Origin: Parvularcula sp. BBD 1991-13
GTDB taxonomy: Bacteria; Pseudomonadota; Alphaproteobacteria; Caulobacterales; Parvularculaceae
Direction of reading: 5' to 3'
Assembly (NCBI GenBank): GCA_001657385.1
Contig: LYSZ01000001.1
Span: 496,001 to 560,000 of the forward strand
DNA: 64,000 nucleotides
The stretch's first letter is position 1; each line of letters begins with the position of its first letter. This document shows positions 57,470 through 64,000 of this stretch, piece by piece. Below the pieces are notes generated by a model. That model did no database searches and was not told the DNA's origin. It saw only the letters and a program-made list of their open reading frames with translations. A program made the position numbers and the translations under genes.

Positions 57470-58086
57470 TGAAAGCCGACGTCCTCAGCATGGATAGCAA
57501 AAAGTCGGGGTCGATCGATCTCGCCGACGATATTTTCGGACTTGAACCGCGCGCGGATATTCTCCATCGCTGCGTCGTGTACCAGCTCGCCAAGCGCCAG
57601 CAGGGCACCCACAAGGCGAAGGAGCGCAACGAAGTTGCGGCGACGTCGAAGAAATTCGGCCGCCAGAAAGGCTCCGGCGGCGCGCGCCACGGCAACCGCG
57701 CCGCGCCGCAGTTCCGCGGCGGCGGCAAGGCCCACGGCCCGCGCGTGCGCAGCCACGCCATCGATCTGCCCAAGCGGGTGCGCCGCCTGGCGCTGAAGCA
57801 CGCCCTGTCCTCGAAGCAGGCGAGCGGCAATCTTGTGATCATCGATGAGGCGAAGCTGGAAGAGGCGAAGACGAAGGCCGTCGTAGCGGCGTTCAAGGGC
57901 CTTAACATCGACAATGCGCTGATCGTCGATACGGTCATCGACGAGGGCTTTGGCCGCGCGGCGCGCAACATTCCCGGCGTGGATCTGATCCCGGTTGTCG
58001 GCGCGAACGTTTACGACATTCTGCGCAAGGATAAACTGGTGCTGACCAAGTCCGCCGTCGAAGGGCTGGAGGCCCGCCTCAAATGA
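57469..58086 (+). CDS. rplD: 50S ribosomal protein L4
   Basis: 205 residues. The extended loop containing [16 protein letters not shown] and [13 protein letters not shown] is the exit-tunnel extension of L4. A one-base overlap with rplC and a four-base overlap with rplW show coupled translation. In E. coli L4 represses the S10 operon through its leader; no such element was identified. Confidence 0.97.
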   Translation: MKADVLSMDSKKSGSIDLADDIFGLEPRADILHRCVVYQLAKRQQGTHKAKERNEVAATSKKFGRQKGSGGARHGNRAAPQFRGGGKAHGPRVRSHAIDLPKRVRRLALKHALSSKQASGNLVIIDEAKLEEAKTKAVVAAFKGLNIDNALIVDTVIDEGFGRAARNIPGVDLIPVVGANVYDILRKDKLVLTKSAVEGLEARLK

Positions 58087-58397
58087 GCAAGAACGCGAAA
58101 ACCGAAGGGCTCGAAGCCCATTACGATACGCTGATCTCTCCCGTGGTGACGGAAAAATCGACCATCGCATCGGAGAATAATCAGGTCGTCTTCCGCACCC
58201 CGCTCACCGCGACCAAGGCGGAGATCAAGGAAGCCGTCGAGGCGCTTTTCAAGGTCAAGGTGAAAGCGGTGAACACGCTTCGCGTGAAAGGCAAGAACAA
58301 ACAGTTCCGCGGGCGTCCTTATACCCGCTCGACCATCAAAAAGGCGGTCGTGACCCTGGAAGAGGGCCACGCCATCGACGTAACCACCGGACTGTAA
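58083..58397 (+). CDS. rplW: 50S ribosomal protein L23
   Basis: 104 residues. [18 protein letters not shown] at the start and [25 protein letters not shown] are characteristic. L23 lies at the exit tunnel and contacts trigger factor and SRP. It overlaps rplD (ATGA) and precedes rplB by 17 bp. Confidence 0.97.
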   Translation: MSKNAKTEGLEAHYDTLISPVVTEKSTIASENNQVVFRTPLTATKAEIKEAVEALFKVKVKAVNTLRVKGKNKQFRGRPYTRSTIKKAVVTLEEGHAIDVTTGL

Positions 58398-58414
58398 GAA
58401 GGCGGTAAGCAACC

Positions 58415-59254
58415 ATGGCGCTCAGAACATTCAAACCGACAACGCCGTCCCGCCGCCAGCTCGTGCTGGTGGACCGCAGCGAGTTGTGGAAGGGCAAGCC
58501 CGTCAAGAGCCTGACCGAGGGGCTGTCGTCCAAGGCCGGGCGCAACAACACGGGCCGCATCACCGTGCGCCGGCGCGGGGGCGGCGCGAAGAAGACCTAT
58601 CGCGTTGTCGACTTCAAACGCCGCAAGCACGATATCGAAGCCAAGGTCGAGCGCCTGGAGTACGACCCCAACCGCACGGCGTTCATCGCCCTCGTCAAAT
58701 ATCTCGACGGGGAGCTTGCCTATATTCTCGCGCCGCAGCGCCTGAAGGCCGGCGACAAGGTCATCGCCGGCGACAAGGTGGACGTGAAGCCCGGCAATGC
58801 GATGCCGCTGCGCTCCATCCCCGTCGGCACGATCATCCACAATATCGAGATGAAGCCCGGCAAGGGCGGCCAGATCGCCCGCTCGGCCGGCGCCTACGCC
58901 CAGCTTGTCGGCCGCGACGGCGCCATGGCGCAGGTCCGTCTTCAGTCCGGCGAGGTCCGTCTCGTGCCCGGCGCGTGCATGGCGACCATCGGCGCGGTGT
59001 CCAATCCGGACCGCATGAACGAGGTCATCGCCAAGGCCGGCCGCAACCGTCACAAGGGCAAGCGTCCCTCCGTGCGCGGCGTCGTCATGAACCCGTTCGA
59101 CCACCCCCATGGCGGCGGCGAAGGCCGCACCTCCGGCGGCCGCCACCCGGTCACGCCGTGGGGCAAGCCGACCAAGGGCGCCAAGACCCGCAAGAACAAA
59201 GAAACCGACAAGCTCATTCTGCGCTCGCGTCACGCGCGCAAGAAGAAGCGCTAG
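58415..59254 (+). CDS. rplB: 50S ribosomal protein L2
   Basis: 279 residues. The core motif [19 protein letters not shown] and [14 protein letters not shown] identify L2, which is essential for subunit joining and peptidyl-transferase assembly. The His of PHGGGEG is present. rpsS follows after 21 bp. Confidence 0.99.
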   Translation: MALRTFKPTTPSRRQLVLVDRSELWKGKPVKSLTEGLSSKAGRNNTGRITVRRRGGGAKKTYRVVDFKRRKHDIEAKVERLEYDPNRTAFIALVKYLDGELAYILAPQRLKAGDKVIAGDKVDVKPGNAMPLRSIPVGTIIHNIEMKPGKGGQIARSAGAYAQLVGRDGAMAQVRLQSGEVRLVPGACMATIGAVSNPDRMNEVIAKAGRNRHKGKRPSVRGVVMNPFDHPHGGGEGRTSGGRHPVTPWGKPTKGAKTRKNKETDKLILRSRHARKKKR

Positions 59255-59275
59255 CAAGGACGCCGGAGAGACCAC

Positions 59276-59554
59276 ATGCCACGTTCAGTTTGGAAAGGCC
59301 CGTTTGTCGACCGCTACCTCCTCAAGAAGGCGGAGGAAGTCGGCGAAGGCAAGCACAAGGGCGGCGTCAAGACCTGGTCGCGCCGTTCGACCATCCTGCC
59401 GCAATTCGTTGGGCTTACCTTCAACGTCTATAACGGCCAGAAATTCATCCCCGTTCATGTCACCGAGGATATGGTCGGCCACAAGTTCGGCGAGTTCTCT
59501 CCGACGCGGACCTATTTCGGTCACGGCGCGGACAAGAAGGCGCGGAGGAAATAG
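59276..59554 (+). CDS. rpsS: 30S ribosomal protein S19
   Basis: 92 residues. [35 protein letters not shown] and [20 protein letters not shown] are diagnostic of S19, which binds S13 in the head. Only two bases separate it from rplV. Confidence 0.98.
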   Translation: MPRSVWKGPFVDRYLLKKAEEVGEGKHKGGVKTWSRRSTILPQFVGLTFNVYNGQKFIPVHVTEDMVGHKFGEFSPTRTYFGHGADKKARRK

Positions 59555-59556
59555 TC

Positions 59557-59937
59557 ATGGGGCAGAGCAAGAATGAGCGCCGGTACGCCGACAACCAGGC
59601 CATGGCCAAGGGCCGGATGATCAAGACCTCGCCGCAGAAGCTGAACCTCGTGGCGCAGATGATCCGCGGCAAGAAAGTGGAAAAGGCTCTTGCCGACCTC
59701 ACTTTCTCGCGCAAGCGGGTCGCCCAGAACGTCAAGAAGGTGCTGGAAAGCGCGATCGCCAACGCGGAAAACAACCACGATCTCGACATCGACGCGCTCG
59801 TCGTCGACCAGGCGTTCGTGGGAAAGAACATCGTCATGAAGCGCTGGCGCGCCCGCGCGCGCGGCCGCGTCGGCCGGATCCAGAAACCGTTTTCAGAAAT
59901 CACCATCGTGGTGAAAGAAGTTGAGGAGGCCGCCTGA
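59557..59937 (+). CDS. rplV: 50S ribosomal protein L22
   Basis: 126 residues. [26 protein letters not shown] and [20 protein letters not shown] match L22 and its tunnel-lining hairpin. The TGATG junction overlaps rpsC by one base. Confidence 0.97.
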   Translation: MGQSKNERRYADNQAMAKGRMIKTSPQKLNLVAQMIRGKKVEKALADLTFSRKRVAQNVKKVLESAIANAENNHDLDIDALVVDQAFVGKNIVMKRWRARARGRVGRIQKPFSEITIVVKEVEEAA

Positions 59938-60686
59938 TGGGTCAGAAAGTCAACCCGATCGGCCTGCGCTTAGGCATCAACAGAACCTGGGACTCGCGCT
60001 GGTTCGCCAACAAGGGAACCTATGGCGATCTTCTGCATGAAGATCTTGCGATCCGGACGTTCCTTGAAAAGAGGCTCGCCCAGGCCGGCGTCTCGCGCAT
60101 CGTTATCGAACGTCCGCACAAGAAGTGCCGTGTGACGATCTATACCGCGCGGCCGGGCGTCGTCATCGGCAAGAAAGGCGCGGACATCGAAAAGCTGCGC
60201 CAGGAACTGTCCAAGCTGTCGTCGTCGGAAACGGTTCTCAATATCGTCGAGATCCGCAAGCCGGAGATCGACGCGACGCTGGTGGCGGAAAACATCGCGC
60301 AGCAGCTTGAGCGCCGCGTGGCTTTCCGCCGCGCCATGAAGCGCGCCATGCAGACCGCGCAGCGCATGGGCGGTCTCGGCATTCGCGTCAACGTTTCGGG
60401 GCGTCTCGGCGGCGCGGAGATCGCGCGGATGGAATGGTATCGCGAAGGCCGCGTGCCGCTGCACACCCTGCGCGCGGATATCGACTACGGCGTCGCGACG
60501 GCCCGCACCACTTACGGCGCGATCGGCGTCAAGGTCTGGATCTTCAAGGGCGAGATCATGGAGCACGACCCCATGGGTCAGGAAAAGCGCCTGATCGACG
60601 CGCAGACCGGCGGCGTCGGCGGCGGGCAGTCGCGCTCGCATGGCCGTCCCCAGGGCGAGCGCCGCGGCCAGGACCAAAGGGCTTAG
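59937..60686 (+). CDS. rpsC: 30S ribosomal protein S3
   Basis: 249 residues. [15 protein letters not shown], the KH domain with [15 protein letters not shown], and [11 protein letters not shown] identify S3. The last ~30 residues are a Gly/Ser/Arg/Gln-rich tail, moderately longer than in E. coli, with no known function. rplP follows after 54 bp. Confidence 0.98.
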   Translation: MGQKVNPIGLRLGINRTWDSRWFANKGTYGDLLHEDLAIRTFLEKRLAQAGVSRIVIERPHKKCRVTIYTARPGVVIGKKGADIEKLRQELSKLSSSETVLNIVEIRKPEIDATLVAENIAQQLERRVAFRRAMKRAMQTAQRMGGLGIRVNVSGRLGGAEIARMEWYREGRVPLHTLRADIDYGVATARTTYGAIGVKVWIFKGEIMEHDPMGQEKRLIDAQTGGVGGGQSRSHGRPQGERRGQDQRA

Positions 60687-60740
60687 CAACGGGCGCGACG
60701 TGGCGCCTGACGGATTATTCGAGTCGGGAGACTTTAAGAG

Positions 60741-61154
60741 ATGCTGCAACCGAAACGGACGAAGTTCCGCAAACAGCATAAAGGCCGGATCAAGGGCGTC
60801 GCCAAGGGCGGCACGGATCTGAACTTCGGCTCGCACGGGCTGAAGGCGATGCAGCCCGAGCGCGTGACCTCGCGCCAGATCGAGGCGACGCGCCGCGCCA
60901 TCACCCGCGCCATGAAACGCCAGGGCCGTGTCTGGATCCGCATCTTCCCGGACGTGCCGGTGTCGAAGAAGCCGACCGAAGTGCGCATGGGCAAGGGCAA
61001 GGGTTCGGTCGAATACTGGGCGGCGAAGATCAAGCCGGGCCGGATCATGTTTGAAATCGACGGCGTGCCCGACGACATCGCCCGCGAAGCGCTGGCGCTG
61101 GGCGCGGCGAAGCTGCCGGTCAAGACCCGCATCGTCACGCGGATCGGCGAGTAA
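60741..61154 (+). CDS. rplP: 50S ribosomal protein L16
   Basis: 137 residues, full length. [16 protein letters not shown], the [18 protein letters not shown] helix and [14 protein letters not shown] are diagnostic. L16 helps position the A-site tRNA. rpmC follows after 12 bp. Confidence 0.98.
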   Translation: MLQPKRTKFRKQHKGRIKGVAKGGTDLNFGSHGLKAMQPERVTSRQIEATRRAITRAMKRQGRVWIRIFPDVPVSKKPTEVRMGKGKGSVEYWAAKIKPGRIMFEIDGVPDDIAREALALGAAKLPVKTRIVTRIGE

Positions 61155-61166
61155 GGAGCAAGCGAG

Positions 61167-61367
61167 ATGAAAGCCGGCGAAGTACGCGACATGACCCCGG
61201 ACGAGCTGAAGGACAAGCTGCTCCAGCTCAAGAAGGAACAGTTCAACCTGCGCTTCCAGAAGGCCTCCGGCCAGTTGGAGAAGACCGCGCGGATCAGCGA
61301 GGTGCGCAAGGATATCGCGCGCATCAAAACCATTCTCGGGGAAAAAGCCCGGGTCAACGCAAACTAA
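61167..61367 (+). CDS. rpmC: 50S ribosomal protein L29
   Basis: 66 residues: [24 protein letters not shown] and a C-terminal helix [12 protein letters not shown]29 sits near the tunnel exit beside L23. Spacing fits the standard rplP-rpmC-rpsQ order. Confidence 0.96.
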   Translation: MKAGEVRDMTPDELKDKLLQLKKEQFNLRFQKASGQLEKTARISEVRKDIARIKTILGEKARVNAN

Positions 61368-61383
61368 GGCAAGAGGCGGATCA

Positions 61384-61626
61384 ATGCCCAAACGCATTCT
61401 TCAAGGTGACGTTGTTAGCGACAAGGGCGACAAGACCGTCGTCGTCCGCGTGGAGCGTTTCTTCACGCATCCGCTGTTTAAAAAGACGGTTCGCCGGTCG
61501 AACCGCTTCCACGCCCATGACGAGGCCAACGCCTACAAGGTCGGCGACCTCGTCCGGATTCAGGAATGCGCGCCGAAGTCGAAACTGAAGCGCTGGGAAG
61601 TGATCGGCCACGGATCGAAGGGCTAA
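61384..61626 (+). CDS. rpsQ: 30S ribosomal protein S17
   Basis: 80 residues. [18 protein letters not shown] and [20 protein letters not shown] are typical. It ends the S10-type block; a 79-bp spacer then leads to the spc-type genes. Confidence 0.96.
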   Translation: MPKRILQGDVVSDKGDKTVVVRVERFFTHPLFKKTVRRSNRFHAHDEANAYKVGDLVRIQECAPKSKLKRWEVIGHGSKG

Positions 61627-61705
61627 CGCGATTGCGGCGCGCGCCTCAGCGCGCTGCGGGTTGAGGGTTTGGCGGGCCGTACCGGCCCCATGAAGGAGGA
61701 TCGTC

Positions 61706-62074
61706 ATGATCCAGATGCAGACAAATTTGGACGTCGCCGACAATTCCGGCGCCAAGCGCGTTCAGTGCATCAAGGTGCTGGGCGGCGCTAAGCGCAAATA
61801 CGCCGGCGTCGGCGACATTATCGTCGTTTCCGTGAAGGAGGCGATCCCGCGCGGCCGCGTGAAAAAAGGCCAGGTGATGAAGGCCGTCGTCGTGCGCACC
61901 GCCAAGGACATCAAGCGCCGCGACGGATCGGTCATCCGCTTCGACCGCAACGCGGCGGTGCTGATCAACAACAACAAGGAGCCGGTCGGCACGCGGATTT
62001 TCGGACCGGTCACGCGCGAATTGCGCGCCGCCAAGCACATGAAGATCGTGTCGCTGGCGCCGGAAGTGCTCTAA
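61706..62074 (+). CDS. rplN: 50S ribosomal protein L14
   Basis: 122 residues. [19 protein letters not shown] and FGPVTRELR with [10 protein letters not shown] at the end are diagnostic. L14 helps form an intersubunit bridge. The AGGAGG site is strong. It begins the spc-like block. Confidence 0.98.
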   Translation: MIQMQTNLDVADNSGAKRVQCIKVLGGAKRKYAGVGDIIVVSVKEAIPRGRVKKGQVMKAVVVRTAKDIKRRDGSVIRFDRNAAVLINNNKEPVGTRIFGPVTRELRAAKHMKIVSLAPEVL

Positions 62075-62090
62075 CGAGGAAGTCGGGAAC

Positions 62091-62405
62091 ATGGCTGCGA
62101 AGATCAAAAAAGGCGACAAGGTCGTCGTGCTGGCGGGCAAGGACCGCGGCAAGGACGGCGAAGTCATCCAGGTGCTGCCGCAGGAGGACCGCGTCGTCGT
62201 GCGCGGCGTCAACCTGGTGAAAAAGCACCAGCGCCAGACCCAGCGCGAGCAGGGCGGCGTCATTACCCGCGAGGCGCCGCTGCATATTTCCAACGTGGCG
62301 CTCGCCGATCCCTCCACGGGCAAGCCGACCCGGGTCGGGTTCAGAATTGAAGACGGAAAGAAAGTCAGGGTCGCGAAAGCGTCCGGCGAGGTGATCGATG
62401 GCTGA
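62091..62405 (+). CDS. rplX: 50S ribosomal protein L24
   Basis: 104 residues. The KOW motif [19 protein letters not shown] and the later [17 protein letters not shown] are characteristic. It is an early assembly protein near the tunnel. It overlaps rplE by 8 bases. Confidence 0.97.
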   Translation: MAAKIKKGDKVVVLAGKDRGKDGEVIQVLPQEDRVVVRGVNLVKKHQRQTQREQGGVITREAPLHISNVALADPSTGKPTRVGFRIEDGKKVRVAKASGEVIDG

Positions 62406-62961
62406 AGCAAGCGCATATGAGCCGCGTCTCAAAACCCTCTACCGCGATACCATCCGCGGCAAGATGAACGAGACCTTCAAATACCCGAACGTGATGATGA
62501 CGCCGGGTCTTGAGAAGGTGGTCATCAATATCGGCGTCGGCAGCGACGCGGTGAATGACCGCAAGGCTGTCGATTCCGCCCTTGAGGATTTAACGCGCAT
62601 CGCCGGCCAGAAGCCCGTGATCACCAAGGCGAAGAAATCCATCGCCGGCTTCAAGCTGCGCGAAGGGATGCCCATCGGCGTGAAGGTGACGCTGCGCAAG
62701 GACCGCATGTACGAGTTCCTCGACCGGCTGATCACCATCGCCCTGCCGCGGGTGCGCGACTTCCGCGGGCTTAACGGCAAGAGCTTCGACGGCCGCGGCA
62801 ATTACGCCATGGGCCTGAAGGAACATATCGTCTTTCCGGAAATCGATTACGACAAGGTCGACAAGATCCGGGGCATGGACATCATCGTTTGCACGACCGC
62901 CAAGACCGACGACGAGGCGCGCGCGCTGTTAAAGGAATTCAACTTTCCGTTCCGCAAGTAG
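62398..62961 (+). CDS. rplE: 50S ribosomal protein L5
   Basis: 187 residues. [36 protein letters not shown] and [21 protein letters not shown] are diagnostic of L5, which organises 5S rRNA. rpsN follows after 78 bp. Confidence 0.98.
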   Translation: MAEASAYEPRLKTLYRDTIRGKMNETFKYPNVMMTPGLEKVVINIGVGSDAVNDRKAVDSALEDLTRIAGQKPVITKAKKSIAGFKLREGMPIGVKVTLRKDRMYEFLDRLITIALPRVRDFRGLNGKSFDGRGNYAMGLKEHIVFPEIDYDKVDKIRGMDIIVCTTAKTDDEARALLKEFNFPFRK

Positions 62962-63039
62962 GGCCGGACACGGATTAAATTGAGCCAGGTCCGCCGCATC
63001 AGGCGTTCGCGACGGAAACCGGCTTGAGAAGGAGAGAAC

Positions 63040-63345
63040 ATGGCGAAGAAAGCAATGGTCGAACGCGATCTCAAACGCCGCCGGATGGCGAAAAAGTTTG
63101 ACGCAAAGCGCACTCGGCTGAAAGAGATCATCCGCGATCAGGAGCAGCCCGCCGAGGACCGTTTCCTGGCGGCGCTGAAGCTGGCGGAACTGCCCCGCAA
63201 CTCGTCCAGGACGCGCATTCGCAACCGCTGTCTGGTGACGGGGCGCCCGCGCGGCTTTTACCGTAAGCTGAAGATGTCCCGCATCGCGCTGCGTCAGTTG
63301 GGTTCGGAAGGAAAGATTCCGGGCCTGGTGAAATCGAGCTGGTAA
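63040..63345 (+). CDS. rpsN: 30S ribosomal protein S14, zinc-independent long form
   Basis: 101 residues. This is the long S14 (C-minus) type without the zinc ribbon: the [17 protein letters not shown] block has a single Cys. [14 protein letters not shown] and the end GLVKSSW are typical. The spacer to rpsH is 15 bp. Confidence 0.97.
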   Translation: MAKKAMVERDLKRRRMAKKFDAKRTRLKEIIRDQEQPAEDRFLAALKLAELPRNSSRTRIRNRCLVTGRPRGFYRKLKMSRIALRQLGSEGKIPGLVKSSW

Positions 63346-63360
63346 GGGAGCCTAGACCTC

Positions 63361-63759
63361 ATGGCGATCAACGATCCTATCGGCGATTTAATCACCCGCA
63401 TCCGCAACGCGCAGATGCGCCGCCATTCCAGCCTCTCGGTGCCGGCTTCCAAGCTGCGCGGCTGGGTGCTCGACGTCCTGGCGGACGAGGGCTACATCCG
63501 CGGTTACGCGCGGATCGAGAAGACGGGCGAGAAGCCGGCCTTCGACATCGAGCTGAAATATTTCGAGGGCGCGCCGGTGATCCAGAACATCAAACGCGTC
63601 TCCAAGCCCGGCCGTCGGGTTTACTCCGCCGTGGGCGACCTGCCGTCTGTGCGCAACGGCCTCGGCATTTCCATCGTCTCCACGCCCAAGGGCGTGATGT
63701 CGGACGCCGCCGCCCGCGACGCCAATGTCGGCGGCGAAGTCCTGTGCGAAGTTTACTAA
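63361..63759 (+). CDS. rpsH: 30S ribosomal protein S8
   Basis: 132 residues. [17 protein letters not shown] and the C-terminal [14 protein letters not shown], with GEVLCEVY, match S8. In other bacteria S8 represses the spc operon by binding the rplE region of the mRNA. Confidence 0.97.
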   Translation: MAINDPIGDLITRIRNAQMRRHSSLSVPASKLRGWVLDVLADEGYIRGYARIEKTGEKPAFDIELKYFEGAPVIQNIKRVSKPGRRVYSAVGDLPSVRNGLGISIVSTPKGVMSDAAARDANVGGEVLCEVY

Positions 63760-63775
63760 GGGAGCGAGGATAGAC

Positions 63776-64000
63776 ATGTCCCGCATCGGTAAAAAACCCA
63801 TTCCCGTGCCCTCGGGCGTGACGGTCGACGTCAGCGGTCAGCAGGTGAAAGCCAAGGGGCCGAAGGGCGAACTGGCGTTCGTCGCCAACGAGCTCGTCTC
63901 GGTCGCGTTCGAGAATAACGAAATCACCGTGACGCCGGTGAACGATTCCAAGCCCGCCCGGTCCATGTGGGGCATGAGCCGCACGCGGATCGCCAACATG
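63776..64000 (+). CDS. rplF: 50S ribosomal protein L6 (partial, runs off window)
   Basis: Seventy-five codons are present from ATG 63776 to the window edge. [16 protein letters not shown] and [13 protein letters not shown] are the standard L6 opening. GGGAGCGAGGA precedes the start. The remaining ~100 residues lie beyond the window. Confidence 0.96.
   Translation, partial: MSRIGKKPIPVPSGVTVDVSGQQVKAKGPKGELAFVANELVSVAFENNEITVTPVNDSKPARSMWGMSRTRIANM

Overview
This window looks like the chromosome of a GC-rich alphaproteobacterium. The main clues are a Caulobacter-type TonB-dependent receptor, a phasin, an alphaproteobacterial FabI, a PhaJ-Pta fusion followed by AckA, a lipoyl-bearing pyruvate dehydrogenase E1 beta subunit, acidic tails on SecG and L3, and a zinc-free long-form S14. 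A relative of Parvularculaceae or Hyphomonadaceae is plausible, but that is inference only. No phage, insertion sequence, CRISPR array, rRNA or tRNA gene was recognised.

Layout. Positions 1-5.3 kb hold a sugar-scavenging locus: a partial TonB receptor and a solute-binding lipoprotein on the minus strand, and a divergent ROK regulator with a clear palindromic operator between them. Positions 5.35-7.2 kb hold a divergent pair around a Fur-like box: a small Cys-containing orphan and a PrnB/DUF1864-type predicted haemoprotein. Positions 7.2-11.6 kb hold a tripartite ABC exporter operon (ATPase, FtsX-type permease, HlyD adaptor). Positions 12.2-16.3 kb hold fabI, phaJ-pta, ackA and a convergent phasin gene. 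Positions 16.7-25.4 kb hold a universal stress protein, an APH-like/P-loop kinase fusion, a GNAT acetyltransferase, tpiA, a lipoprotein hydrolase, a 2OG-Fe(II) oxygenase, secG and pyrG. Positions 25.6-27.3 kb are an accessory-looking patch: two paralogous secreted nine-cysteine proteins, a 91-residue orphan and a candidate small RNA fired from a bidirectional promoter. Positions 27.3-32.8 kb hold a membrane protein, an SDR, a DUF1330 protein, and pdhB and pdhC with a GFA-type gene between them.

From 33 kb to the end runs the translation and transcription core: rplK-rplA, then an unusual 6.5-kb insertion (DUF1800/DUF1501 pair and a copper triad), rplJ-rplL, rpoB-rpoC, a GT25 glycosyltransferase, the str operon (rpsL, rpsG, fusA, tuf) and the S10/spc ribosomal operons from rpsJ to a truncated rplF.

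Two themes cut across the window. First, many small tandem arrays (2-4 copies of 14-18 bp, each with its own sequence) sit in spacers and protein linkers. Second, the ribosomal and rpo operons have long structured leaders with good sigma-70 promoters and terminator-like hairpins, suggesting leader-based control. The most novel-looking items are the secreted nine-cysteine pair, the candidate small RNA with its near-palindromic -10 region, the PrnB-like protein under a Fur-like box, and the micro-repeat arrays.
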